Both the position numbers and the translations under genes were made by a program. The notes under the pieces are model-generated. The model did not search any database. It saw only the letters and a list, made by a program, of their open reading frames with translations, and was not told the origin of the DNA. From assembly GCF_000421565.1 (NCBI RefSeq), contig NZ_ATXG01000015.1, positions 30,622 to 94,621 on the forward strand: a stretch of 64,000 nucleotides of DNA, given 5' to 3'. Shown here piece by piece: positions 53,286 through 64,000 of this stretch. How positions within the stretch are numbered: the first letter of the stretch is position 1; each line of letters opens with the position of its first letter. Source of the stretch: Agromyces subbeticus DSM 16689 (GTDB lineage Bacteria > Actinomycetota > Actinomycetes > Actinomycetales > Microbacteriaceae).

Positions 53286-54431
53286 TCATGTTTCGACGAT
53301 AGCGCGAACCGCCGACACTGCTCGAGCGACCGCCGCAGCGGCATCCGTCACCTCGTCGGCGGTGGTCTCGGCGCCGAGGGTGAACCGCACTGCGGTCTGG
53401 GCGAGTTCGGCCGGAACGCCGATCGCCGTCAGCACGTGCGATGGCTCGTCGCTGCCGGCCGCGCAGGCGGATCCGCTCGAGCAGATCACGCCCTCGCGCT
53501 CGAGCTCGAGGAGCACGGCCTCGCCGCTCGTGCCGGGGAAGACGAACGAGACCGTGCCCGGCAGCCGGTGCTCGACGTCGCCGGTGAGGCGTGCGCCGGC
53601 CACCGTCGCCGACACCCGGGCCACGAGTTCGGCACCGAGCGCGCCGACGCGTGCCGCGGCATCCGCTCGCTCGGCATCTGCGATCCGCAGGGCGGTGGCG
53701 AGGGCGACAGCACCGGCGACGTTCTCGGTGCCCGAACGGCGGCCGCGTTCCTGCCCGCCGCCGTGCAGCACGGGTTCGATGGGAAGCCGCCCCCGCACGA
53801 TCAGTGCACCGGTGCCCTTCGGAGCCCCGAACTTGTGGCCGGCGAGCGACAGCGCATCGACGCCGAGATCCGCTAGCCGTAGTGGCAGCCAGCCGGCGGC
53901 CTGCACGGCATCGGTGTGCATCAGGGCGCCGGCGGCATGGGCCACCTCTGCGAGTGCGGCGATCGGCTGCACCGTGCCGATCTCGTTGTTCGCGAGCTGC
54001 ACGGAGACGAGCGTGGTGTCAGGGCGGATGACGCGGGCGAGCGCCTCTGGGTCGACGAGACCACCCGCACCGACGGCCACCTGCGAGACCTCGAACCCGT
54101 GCTCGCGGCCGAGGTAGGCGGCCGACTCGAGCACGGCCTCGTGCTCGATCGGCGAGATCACGAGGTGGCGGCCGCGCGGGTTCGCGAGAGCGAGTCCCTT
54201 CACTGCGAGATTGTCGGCCTCGGTGCCGCCGCTCGTGAAGACCACGTCGCCCGGGCGTGCGCCGACGACTGCGGCCACCGTCGCCCGTGCCTCGGCGAGC
54301 GCACGAGCCGCCTGATCACCCAGACCGTGCCGGCTCGACGGATTGCCGAACGCTCCGGAGAGGAATGGCCACATCGCCTCGAGCGCCTCTCGGCGCACCG
54401 GGGTCGTGGCGGCATGGTCGAGGAAGATCAC
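53286..54431 (-). CDS. Cysteine desulfurase, NifS/IscS-like, in the NAD operon
   Basis: 381-residue PLP enzyme moving sulphur from cysteine. PLP lysine in LAGHKFGAPKGTGAL, active-site cysteine in CSSGSACAAGSDEPSHVL, and N-terminal FLDHAATTPVRREALEAM. GTG 54431 overlaps the nadC stop (GTGA), so it belongs to the nad operon and most likely builds the [4Fe-4S] cluster of NadA, like NadS-type desulfurases known beside nad genes; this assignment is inference. Confidence 0.9.
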   Translation of the reverse strand: MIFLDHAATTPVRREALEAMWPFLSGAFGNPSSRHGLGDQAARALAEARATVAAVVGARPGDVVFTSGGTEADNLAVKGLALANPRGRHLVISPIEHEAVLESAAYLGREHGFEVSQVAVGAGGLVDPEALARVIRPDTTLVSVQLANNEIGTVQPIAALAEVAHAAGALMHTDAVQAAGWLPLRLADLGVDALSLAGHKFGAPKGTGALIVRGRLPIEPVLHGGGQERGRRSGTENVAGAVALATALRIADAERADAAARVGALGAELVARVSATVAGARLTGDVEHRLPGTVSFVFPGTSGEAVLLELEREGVICSSGSACAAGSDEPSHVLTAIGVPAELAQTAVRFTLGAETTADEVTDAAAAVARAVSAVRAIVET

Positions 54432-55282
54432 CGCTCGACCACCACGTCGAGTCCGAGATCGAGTGAGCGCACCGAGTGCGTCAGCGCGCCCACCGAGATG
54501 ACGTCGACGCCGCTCGCCGCGATCTCGGGCACCGTGTCGAGTGTGACGCCGCCCGAGGCCTCGACGATCGCCCGACCCGCGATGAGCGCGACGCCCGCGC
54601 GCAACTCGTCGGGCGTGAAGTTGTCGAGCATGACCGTGTCGGCGCCGCCGGCGAGCGCGGCCTCGACCTGGTCGAGCCGGTCGACCTCGACCTCGAGGTG
54701 GGCGGTGTGCGGCATCCGCTCGCGCGCGGCTCGCAGGGCGGTGGCGAGGTCGAGTCCGCCCGCGGTGAGCACCGCGAGGTGGTTGTCCTTCGCCATCACC
54801 GCGTCGGAGAGCGATCGGCGGTGATTGCGCCCACCACCGTCGCGCACGGCCTGCCGCTCGAGGCTGCGCAGGCCGGGAGTGGTCTTGCGGGTGTCGACGA
54901 TGCGCGCGCGGGTGCCCGCGGTCGCGGCGACGTACCGCGCGGTCTGCGTCGCGATGCCCGACATGCGCTGCACGAAGTTCAGGCCGATGCGCTCGGCCTG
55001 CAGGATGCCTCGCGCCGGGCCGCTGACACGCGCGAGCACCGCGCCGGCCGCGAAGGCGTCGCCGTCACCGGCGAGCACCTCGACGACGACCGTCGGGTCG
55101 ATCAGGCGGAACGCCGCCGTGAACACCTCGATGCCGCTCAACACACCGGCTTCGCGGGCGACGAGCTCGGCGGCGGCGCGCGCCGTGGCCGGAATGAGCG
55201 TCTCGGAGGTGAGGTCGCCCCACGGGGCATCCTCATCGAGTGCGGTGCCGACGATGCGGTCGATCTCACGGGTGTCGGTCAT
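54428..55282 (-). CDS. nadC: Nicotinate-nucleotide pyrophosphorylase (quinolinate PRTase)
   Basis: 284-residue enzyme turning quinolinate and PRPP into nicotinate mononucleotide. Conserved RxxILxxERxxLNFxQRxSG appears as RGILQAERIGLNFVQRMSG, then DTRKTTPGLRSLERQAVRDGGGRNHRRSL, and the C-terminal barrel LEVEVDRLDQVEAAL ... VMLDNF ... VEASGGV. ATG 55282 overlaps the nadB stop (TGATG). Confidence 0.95.
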   Translation of the reverse strand: MTDTREIDRIVGTALDEDAPWGDLTSETLIPATARAAAELVAREAGVLSGIEVFTAAFRLIDPTVVVEVLAGDGDAFAAGAVLARVSGPARGILQAERIGLNFVQRMSGIATQTARYVAATAGTRARIVDTRKTTPGLRSLERQAVRDGGGRNHRRSLSDAVMAKDNHLAVLTAGGLDLATALRAARERMPHTAHLEVEVDRLDQVEAALAGGADTVMLDNFTPDELRAGVALIAGRAIVEASGGVTLDTVPEIAASGVDVISVGALTHSVRSLDLGLDVVVER

Positions 55283-56838
55283 CAGGCGGCCTCTCGGTCG
55301 AGTGCTGGTGCTGGCGCAGCGCCGACGGACGCGGTCGCCGAGTCGGTCGCGACAGCGGGGTCGTCGGTGCGGAAGTGCGCGCCGAGACTCCCGCTCCGCG
55401 CGAGAGCCGCGGCGACCGTGAGGCGCGCAAGGTCGAGCAGGTTGCGGTCCTCCGCCGAGCGGCGGTCTCGCGGAGCCGCTGCACTCCAGTCGGCCAGGCG
55501 AGCGGATGCCTCGGCGAGACCGCGCGCGTCGCGCTCGAGTCCGACGTGGCGCCACATCAGCTCGCGCAATTCGCCGCGGTCGACGACTTCGCCGCTCTCG
55601 CTCTCACTGGGAGCACCGCCCGCGCCTCCTGCGGCCTCCGCGCCGGTGCGGGCGAAGCCCGTCGAATCGGGCCAGCGGTCGTCGAGCACGAGCGCCGCGC
55701 GATCGGCGAACACGGCCGCCTCGAGCAGCGAGTTCGAGGCGAGGCGGTTCGCGCCGTGCACGCCGGTGCGGGCGGCCTCGCCGACGGCGAAGAGCCCGGG
55801 CAGACTCGTGCGGCCGTGCAGGTCGGTGACGATGCCCCCCATGGCGTAGTGGGCGGCGGGCGTGACCGGCACCGGCTCGCGTGCCCAGTCGAAGCCAGCA
55901 GCGCGAACGACGGCGTCGAGCCCCGGGAAACGTCGTGCCAGGGTCTCGCTGCCGAGCGCCGTGGCGTCGAGCAGCACGGGTGCGCCGCCCTGCTCGAGCG
56001 ATCGACGCCAGACGGCACGTGCCACGACGTCGCGCGGTGCGAGGTCGCCCCGGGGGTCGACGTCGAACATGAAGCGGTGGCCGAGCGCATCGCGCAGCGC
56101 CGCGCCCTCACCGCGCACCGCCTCGGAGATGAGCGGGGTGCCTGGGGCGGCCAGCGCCGTCGGATGGAACTGGGTGAACTCGAGGTCGGCGAGCTGCGCG
56201 CCGGCGCGCCATGCAGCCGCCACTCCGTCGCCCGTCGCGACGGACGGATTCGTCGTATGCCGGAAGAGGCATCCACTGCCACCCGTCGCCAGCACGACGA
56301 TATCCGCACGGCGCTGGGCGACGGCTCCGGATGTCGCGAGCAGCCGTGCCCCGACGGCGCGGCCGTGCTCGACGAGCAGGTCGAGGAGCATCGTGTGCTC
56401 GTCGATCGCGACGCTCCGCCGGCGCACGGTCGCGATGAGCGCGCGCTCGATCGCGGCACCCGTGGCATCGCCGCCTGCGTGCAGGATGCGAGCGCGGGAG
56501 TGCGCGGCTTCGAGCCCACGTTCGAGCCCCGACTCGCCTCGGTCGAAGGCGACGCCGAAGCGGATCAGGTCGCGAACGCGACTGGGCCCCTCATCGACGA
56601 GCACCCGCACGGCGGCGGGGTCGGCGAGCCCGGCGCCCGCATCGATCGTGTCGGCGAAGTGCCGCTCGGCGGAGTCGTCGGGGAAGAGCACGGCCGCGAT
56701 GCCGCCCTGCGCGTAGCGGGTGTTGCCCTCGGCGAGCTCGGCCTTCGTGACGAGCTCGACCGTGTGCCCGGCATCGGTCGCCTTCACCGCGGCCCAGAGG
56801 CCCGCGATGCCGCCGCCGATCACGAGCACGCGCGCCAT
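55282..56838 (-). CDS. nadB: L-aspartate oxidase
   Basis: 518-residue FAD enzyme oxidising L-aspartate to iminoaspartate. The dinucleotide motif VLVIGGGIAGLWAA, the flavin region NTRYAQGGIAAVL, the catalytic TQFHPTAL and HYAMGGIVTDLHGRT, and GANRLASNSLLEAAVF are present. ATG 56838 lies one base beyond the nadA stop. The C-terminal tail is Ala-rich and variable. Confidence 0.95.
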   Translation of the reverse strand: MARVLVIGGGIAGLWAAVKATDAGHTVELVTKAELAEGNTRYAQGGIAAVLFPDDSAERHFADTIDAGAGLADPAAVRVLVDEGPSRVRDLIRFGVAFDRGESGLERGLEAAHSRARILHAGGDATGAAIERALIATVRRRSVAIDEHTMLLDLLVEHGRAVGARLLATSGAVAQRRADIVVLATGGSGCLFRHTTNPSVATGDGVAAAWRAGAQLADLEFTQFHPTALAAPGTPLISEAVRGEGAALRDALGHRFMFDVDPRGDLAPRDVVARAVWRRSLEQGGAPVLLDATALGSETLARRFPGLDAVVRAAGFDWAREPVPVTPAAHYAMGGIVTDLHGRTSLPGLFAVGEAARTGVHGANRLASNSLLEAAVFADRAALVLDDRWPDSTGFARTGAEAAGGAGGAPSESESGEVVDRGELRELMWRHVGLERDARGLAEASARLADWSAAAPRDRRSAEDRNLLDLARLTVAAALARSGSLGAHFRTDDPAVATDSATASVGAAPAPALDREAA

Positions 56839-56839
56839 G

Positions 56840-58174
56840 TCAGGCCGCCGTGGCTGTCGTGGCGACGGGCGGCTTCGCCGCGAGCATGCGCTCGAGTGCG
56901 AGCCGGGCGGGCTCGGCCACCTCGTCGGCGACCGTGATGCGGTTGACGATGCGACCCGCGACGAGCTCTTCGAGCACCCACGCGAGGTAGCCGGGGTGGA
57001 TGCGGTACATCGTCGAGCACGGGCACACCACGGGGTCGAGGCAGAAGATCGTGTGTTGCGGGTACTCCGCCGCAAGGCGCTGCACGAGGTTGATCTCGGT
57101 GCCGATGGCGAAGGTCGAGCCGGCGGGCGCCGCGGCGATCGCCTTCACGATGAAGTCGGTCGAGCCCGCGGCATCCGCTGCATCGACGACGGGCATGGGG
57201 CACTCGGGGTGCACGATGACCTGCACGCCGGGGTGGTCGATGCGCGCCTGTGCGATCTGGTCGACCGTGAAGCGCTTGTGCACCGAGCAGAAGCCGTGCC
57301 AGAGAATGACGCGCGCATCGTCGAGTTCGGCCGCGGTGCTGCCGCCGAGCGCCTTGCGCGGGTTCCACATCGGCATCTGCTCGAGCGGCACGCCCATGGC
57401 CTTTGCGGTGTTGCGGCCGAGGTGCTGGTCGGGGAAGAAGAGCACCCGCTGCCCGCGCTCGAACGCCCACTCGAGCACCGTCTTCGCGTTCGAGGAGGTG
57501 CAGACGATGCCGCCGTGGCGGCCGACGAAACCCTTGAGCGCTGCCGACGAGTTCATGTACGTGACCGGGATGACGGGCACCCGCCCCGCGGCATCCGTCG
57601 CCGTGAGGTCGCCGTAGACCTGCTCGAGCTGTTCCCAGCACTCCTCGACGCTCGACTCGTCGGCCATGTCGGCCATCGAGCAGCCGGCAGCCAGGTTCGG
57701 CAGGATCACGGCCTGCTCGGGCGTCGAGAGCAGGTCGGCGGTCTCGGCCATGAAGTGCACGCCGCAGAAGACGATCGCCTCGGCGTCGGGCCGGGTGAGC
57801 GCGGCGTTCGCGAGCTGGAACGAGTCGCCCACGAAGTCGGCGTGCTCGATGACCTCGTCGCGCTGGTAGAAGTGGCCGAGCACGACGGCGCGGTCACCGA
57901 GGGTCGCCTTCGCGGCGCGGATGCGCGCGTGCAGCTCGTCGGCGGAAGCGGTGCGGTACGACTCGGGCAGCGCGCCCTGGCGCGGCGAGCCCGTGGGGAT
58001 CACGTCCCCCATCGACGAGCCGGGGCCGTACCCGACCGGGCCCTGGTCGAACTCCCACGGCCCCTTCGCGAGCTCGGGAGCGCACGTCTCGCCGGCCGTC
58101 GTGCCGGTCGTGATGAGCCTGATGGTGCGGTCGACGGATGCCGCCGCGCGCGTGTCCTCGATGGAGATGGTCAT
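56840..58174 (-). CDS. nadA: Quinolinate synthase A
   Basis: 444-residue [4Fe-4S] enzyme condensing iminoaspartate with dihydroxyacetone phosphate. The cluster cysteines are probably those in FCGVHFMAETAD, WHGFCSVHKRF and CLDPVVCPCSTMYR; HPECPMPVVDAAD and GSTDFIVKAI are family landmarks. It has the long N-terminal extension (about 75 residues) seen in actinobacteria. Start overlaps the nrtR stop (ATGA). Confidence 0.95.
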   Translation of the reverse strand: MTISIEDTRAAASVDRTIRLITTGTTAGETCAPELAKGPWEFDQGPVGYGPGSSMGDVIPTGSPRQGALPESYRTASADELHARIRAAKATLGDRAVVLGHFYQRDEVIEHADFVGDSFQLANAALTRPDAEAIVFCGVHFMAETADLLSTPEQAVILPNLAAGCSMADMADESSVEECWEQLEQVYGDLTATDAAGRVPVIPVTYMNSSAALKGFVGRHGGIVCTSSNAKTVLEWAFERGQRVLFFPDQHLGRNTAKAMGVPLEQMPMWNPRKALGGSTAAELDDARVILWHGFCSVHKRFTVDQIAQARIDHPGVQVIVHPECPMPVVDAADAAGSTDFIVKAIAAAPAGSTFAIGTEINLVQRLAAEYPQHTIFCLDPVVCPCSTMYRIHPGYLAWVLEELVAGRIVNRITVADEVAEPARLALERMLAAKPPVATTATAA

Positions 58175-58905
58175 GATGCGGGTCGCTCCCTCAAGAGTGG
58201 TGGGGTGTCGATGAGCCGATCGGCGGCGTCGGCCGTGAGCGTCGACGCGTCGTAGCGGTAGAGCTTCGGTGGGCGGTGCGCTGCGCCGGCCAGGTGCTCG
58301 CCGGTCTCGCGAAGGCGCCGCGAGGCGATCATGGTGCGGCGGAAGTTCGCGGGGTCGAGCGGGCGCTGCAGCACGGCTTCGTACACCTCGCGCAGCTCGG
58401 CGAGCGTGAAGGTCTCGCCGAGGAAGGCATGGGCGATCTCGGCGTACTCGACCTTCGTGCGCAGGCGCCAGAGCGCGTACTCGACGATGCGGTTGTGATC
58501 GAACGCGAGCCCGGGCAGCGTATCGGCCGGCACCCAGCGCACGTTCGGCCCTGCCGTGGCGCGCGCGGCCTCGTCGCTCTGCACGAGCGCCCAGTAGACG
58601 ACCGAGACGACGCGGATGCCGGGGGAACGGTCGACCTCGCCGAAGGTGTAGAGCTGCTCGAGGTACTTGGGGGCGAGGCCGGTCGTGAGGCGCAGGGTGC
58701 GCGCTGCGGCGGACTCGAGTTCTTCGTTCGGCGGCAGCCAGCCCCCGGGCAGAGCCCAGAGGCCGAGTTGCGGCTCGCGAGTGCGTCGCACGAGCGGGGT
58801 CCAGAGCACCGGGCGGCCGCTGTGATCGGGGCGCAGCGCGAAGATCACCGTCGAGACGGCGAGGCGCGTGGGCGCATCGGCCGGCAGCTCGTCTGCGTGC
58901 GGCAT
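58171..58905 (-). CDS. nrtR: NrtR-type NUDIX transcriptional regulator of NAD synthesis
   Basis: 244-residue protein with an N-terminal NUDIX-like domain (PQLGLWALPGGWLPPNEELESAAARTLRLTTGL, a degenerate NUDIX box typical of non-catalytic sensors) and a C-terminal winged helix (LREVYEAVLQRPLDPANFRRTMIASRRLRETG). NrtR proteins sense ADP-ribose or related NAD metabolites and repress nad genes. It is the first gene of the nrtR-nadA-nadB-nadC-nifS operon, so autoregulation is expected. Confidence 0.9.
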   Translation of the reverse strand: MPHADELPADAPTRLAVSTVIFALRPDHSGRPVLWTPLVRRTREPQLGLWALPGGWLPPNEELESAAARTLRLTTGLAPKYLEQLYTFGEVDRSPGIRVVSVVYWALVQSDEAARATAGPNVRWVPADTLPGLAFDHNRIVEYALWRLRTKVEYAEIAHAFLGETFTLAELREVYEAVLQRPLDPANFRRTMIASRRLRETGEHLAGAAHRPPKLYRYDASTLTADAADRLIDTPPLLRERPAS

Positions 58906-58924
58906 CCGCTGCTCCGATCTTCAG

Positions 58925-58994
58925 GTCAAACTGACTCGAACTCGTTCGATGCCCACCTTACAGTCAGATCGACTCGAACACCATTCGGCGCCCA
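58925..58994 (-). promoter_or_regulatory. Two candidate NrtR operators around the nad promoter
   Basis: Imperfect direct repeats 38 bases apart: GTCAAACTGACTCGAAC (58925-58941) and GTCAGATCGACTCGAAC (58963-58979), each containing a GTCA...GAC inverted half and followed by a related TTCG...GCCCA stretch. The minus-strand -10 is probably TAAGGT (58955-58960), so one copy overlaps the start of transcription and the other the -35/spacer, as expected for repression. TCGAACTCGTTCGA at 58936-58949 is also palindromic. Confidence 0.55.
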
Positions 58995-59062
58995 ACCTGC
59001 TCGAGCCCACGTCGCGCTGGCATCGTCGGGGCCGCCCCGATCGCGCAGCACCGCCCCGCTGC

Positions 59063-59068
59063 TAGGAT
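59063..59068 (+). promoter_or_regulatory. -10 element of the gcv operon
   Basis: TAGGAT about 35 bases before the first riboswitch aptamer; a good actinobacterial -10. The expected start of transcription is about 59075. Confidence 0.5.
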
Positions 59069-59099
59069 CGGAGCACAACCTCATACCGGGCCATCGACG

Positions 59100-59320
59100 C
59101 GTCGCGGGAGAGCCGGCAGTCCTGACAACGCACCAGCTGTTGACGGGTCACAGGCCGGCACCGAAGGAGCAAGCCTCCCTGCCAATCTCTCAGGTCACTA
59201 CACCGCGATGACGAGGCCACTCTGAAAAGTGGATGCCGCGCTGCATGCGGCCTCCCGCCCACGGTGAAAGCGCGTCGACCCCGCGTGAAACTCTCAGGCT
59301 CATGACAGAGGGGGAGTTCC
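59100..59320 (+). ncRNA. Tandem glycine riboswitch
   Basis: Two glycine aptamers in series. The first (about 59104-59195) has GCGGGAGAGCC, CCGAAGGAGCAAGCCTCC and CAATCTCTCAGGT; the second (about 59213-59318) has CACTCTGAAAAGTGGATGCC, ACGGTGAAAGC and AAACTCTCAGGCTCATGACA followed by GAGGGGGA. It precedes gcvT by about 65 bases and should switch on the glycine cleavage operon when glycine is plentiful. Confidence 0.92.
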
Positions 59321-59383
59321 CGCACGGCAAGCCTTCGCGGCCGTGGCAACGTCGGCGCACGCCGACACGTCTGGAGAACTCTC

Positions 59384-60565
59384 GTGACCAACGAACCCGG
59401 TACCGCCCCCGAGCGACTCAGCCCCCTCGATGCCGTGCATCGCGAGGCGGGAGCGAGCTTCACCGACTTCGCCGGCTGGCAGATGCCGGTGCGCTACTCG
59501 AGCGACCTCGCCGAGCACCACGCCGTGCGCACGGCCGCGGGCATCTTCGACCTCTCGCACATGGGCGAGATCGTGCTCATCGGACCCGAGGCCGCTGCAG
59601 CCCTCGATTTCGCGCTCGCCGGCAAGCTCTCGGCGATCGAGATCGGACAGGCGAAGTACTCGCTGCTGCTCGCCGAAGACGGCGGCATCATCGACGACCT
59701 CGTCGTCTACCGCACGGGCGACGACCGCTACATGGTCGTGGCGAACGCCTCGAACGTCGGCATCGTCGCCGACGAGCTGCGCGCCCGCGCGGCCGGCTTC
59801 GACACGATCGTCTCCGATGAGAGCGACGACGTCGCGCTCATCGCGGTGCAGGGGCCCGATGCTCGCGCCGTGCTGCTCGAGACCCCCGGGTTCGGCGTCG
59901 ACGGTCCCGGCGCAGCGCCCACGCACAATGGCGCCGACGACTTCGACGTGCAGCTCGAAGCCATCAAGTACTACCGTGCGTTCCCAGCGACCTTCGAGGG
60001 CGAGCCCGTGCTCGTCGCCCGCACGGGCTACACCGGCGAAGACGGCTTCGAGCTCTACGTCGCGCCCGAGCGGGCGACGCGACTGTGGCGGGCACTCGTC
60101 GAGACGGGCGGGCCGCGACTGACGCCGTGCGGACTCGCGAGCCGCGACACGCTGCGGCTCGAGGCCGGCATGCCGCTCTACGGCCACGAGCTCAGCCGCG
60201 ACATCCTGCCCGTGCAGGCGAGCCTCGGCCGCGTCGTCGCGCTCGCGAAGCCGGGCGACTTCGTCGGCCGCGCCGCGATCGAGCAGGGGCCCGCGGCGGA
60301 TGCCCCGGTGCTCGTCGGCCTCGCGGCTGACGGCCGCCGTGCACCGCGCGCCGGCTACGAGGTGTTCGACGGCGACGGCGAGTCCGCCACGCGCGTCGGG
60401 GTCGTCACGAGCGGTGCGCTCTCTCCGACGCTCGGCCACCCCATCGCGATGGCCTCGGTCTCGCCGGCCGCGGCCGAGGCGGGCACCGAGCTGTTCGTCG
60501 ACGTCCGGGGCACGCGCATCGCGGCATCCATCGTCGCCCTGCCCTTCTACAAGCGCAACGCCTGA
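59384..60565 (+). CDS. gcvT: Glycine cleavage system T protein (aminomethyltransferase)
   Basis: 393-residue tetrahydrofolate-dependent T protein releasing ammonia and methylene-THF from aminomethylated GcvH. MPVRYSSDLAEHHAVRTAAGIFDLSHMGEI, the NASN segment of the active site, GYTGEDGFELYV and LRLEAGMPLYGHEL are present. GTG 59384 starts the family-length protein. First gene of the riboswitch-controlled gcvT-gcvH-gcvP operon. Confidence 0.96.
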   Translation: MTNEPGTAPERLSPLDAVHREAGASFTDFAGWQMPVRYSSDLAEHHAVRTAAGIFDLSHMGEIVLIGPEAAAALDFALAGKLSAIEIGQAKYSLLLAEDGGIIDDLVVYRTGDDRYMVVANASNVGIVADELRARAAGFDTIVSDESDDVALIAVQGPDARAVLLETPGFGVDGPGAAPTHNGADDFDVQLEAIKYYRAFPATFEGEPVLVARTGYTGEDGFELYVAPERATRLWRALVETGGPRLTPCGLASRDTLRLEAGMPLYGHELSRDILPVQASLGRVVALAKPGDFVGRAAIEQGPAADAPVLVGLAADGRRAPRAGYEVFDGDGESATRVGVVTSGALSPTLGHPIAMASVSPAAAEAGTELFVDVRGTRIAASIVALPFYKRNA

Positions 60566-60634
60566 TCCAGCACCCCAGGCCCCAGCGCGACCGCACTTGA
60601 CACCGCCAGCACCGAACATCTCGAGGAGCACACC

Positions 60635-61006
60635 ATGACCGACCAGACCGCACTGCACTACACCGAAGAGCACGAGTGGATCGCCATCGACGGCGACGTC
60701 GCGACGATCGGCATCACCGACTACGCCGCCGAGAAGCTCGGCGACGTCGTCTTCGTCGAGCTGCCGGCGTCGGGCACCACCGTGACAGAGGGCACCGTCG
60801 TGGGCGAGATCGAGTCGACGAAGTCGGTCGGCGAACTCTTCGCTCCCGTGAGCGGCGAGGTCGTCGAGGCCAACCAGGCAGTGGTCGACGCGCCCGAACT
60901 CGTCAACAGCGACCCGTTCGGCGAGGGCTGGCTCATCAAGGTGAACGCCTCGAGCCTGCCGAAGTTCCTCACGCACGACGAGTACCGCGCACTGGTCGGA
61001 GAGTAA
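60635..61006 (+). CDS. gcvH: Glycine cleavage system H protein
   Basis: 123-residue lipoyl carrier. The lipoylated lysine is in [24 protein letters not shown]. It shuttles the aminomethyl group among GcvP, GcvT and lipoamide dehydrogenase. ATG 60635 follows GAGGAG; gcvP starts 8 bases after the stop. Confidence 0.97.
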   Translation: MTDQTALHYTEEHEWIAIDGDVATIGITDYAAEKLGDVVFVELPASGTTVTEGTVVGEIESTKSVGELFAPVSGEVVEANQAVVDAPELVNSDPFGEGWLIKVNASSLPKFLTHDEYRALVGE

Positions 61007-61014
61007 ACACAGCG

Positions 61015-63905
<2,891 letters not shown>

Positions 63906-63918
<13 letters not shown>

Positions 63919-64000
63919 CGCAGCGGAGCGAACGACGACCAGAGAGCACAGCGGTTTCACGCCGCGACGAAGGAGCGGCGTTCGCGTAGCGCAGCGGAGC
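63906..64000 (+). repeat. 24-bp exact direct repeat at the gcvP 3' end
   Basis: Bases 63906-63929, which include the last codons and TAG of gcvP, recur exactly at 63977-64000 and run into the window edge, so the repeat may be longer. The 47 bases between hold no gene. Confidence 0.8.

Noticed and set aside
59026..59040. Hairpin TCGGGG-CCG-CCCCGA before the gcv promoter as a terminator
   Set aside because: There is no gene on either side reading into it; six base pairs in such GC-rich DNA are easily found by chance.

Overview
The window is chromosomal DNA from a high-GC actinobacterium, most likely a member of the Microbacteriaceae (an Agromyces- or Microbacterium-like genus is my guess, not shown by any marker here). 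The reasons are very GC-rich third codon positions, many GTG starts, many genes that look leaderless (a TANNNT -10 hexamer about 6-7 bases before the start codon), small families typical of this group (DUF4307, DUF6264, DUF6458, CsbD), and a gene order greA-DUF4307-small membrane protein-hlyIII-uppS-phoH-fumC-xseB-xseA-ispH that matches, from memory, the Rv1080c-Rv1110 stretch of Mycobacterium tuberculosis. I see no rRNA, tRNA, insertion sequence, prophage or CRISPR array.

Layout. 1-3.7 kb: a tightly overlapping trio (MFS transporter cut by the window edge, D-threonine-aldolase-like PLP protein, sugar-lactone oxidase) that looks like a small catabolic or uptake unit. 3.8-5.9 kb: ABC-2 permease, ATPase and TetR regulator on the minus strand. 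6-11.8 kb: lemA-htpX, an AlkX-type DNA glycosylase, an AI-2E family transporter coupled to threonine ammonia-lyase, and greA. 11.9-24.4 kb: the conserved actinobacterial block, with carbonic anhydrase inserted beside fumC. 24.5-28.4 kb: gluconeogenic genes (fbaA, and two tandem GlpX-type bisphosphatases, one lacking a lysine conserved in the family). 28.5-34.6 kb: an exporter, a VOC protein, rmuC, an exonuclease, a methyltransferase and ychF.

34.7-45.9 kb is more accessory: a secreted CWB2-repeat/M23 cell-wall hydrolase, a mini LysR-type protein with a basic tail, small stress-type proteins (CsbD, DUF6458), an ECF sigma factor with a membrane-anchored partner, flanked by two Fpg/Nei glycosylase paralogues, an ABC-F protein and two acetyltransferases. 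46-48 kb holds a PhzE-like anthranilate-synthase-family gene preceded by a Trp-Trp leader peptide and an attenuator, the most interesting regulatory feature of the window. 48-53 kb: a PrmC-related methyltransferase, a phosphoribosyltransferase, a substrate-binding/VWA fusion protein and a drug exporter.

53.3-58.9 kb is a complete de novo NAD operon (nrtR-nadA-nadB-nadC-nifS, every junction overlapping or 1 bp apart), with duplicated candidate NrtR operators upstream; nifS probably supplies the NadA iron-sulphur cluster. 59-64 kb is the glycine cleavage operon gcvT-gcvH-gcvP under a tandem glycine riboswitch. Across the whole window the octamer CGGATGCC/GGCATCCG recurs far more often than base composition suggests, inside genes and in terminator stems, and in genes it forces otherwise rare codons.
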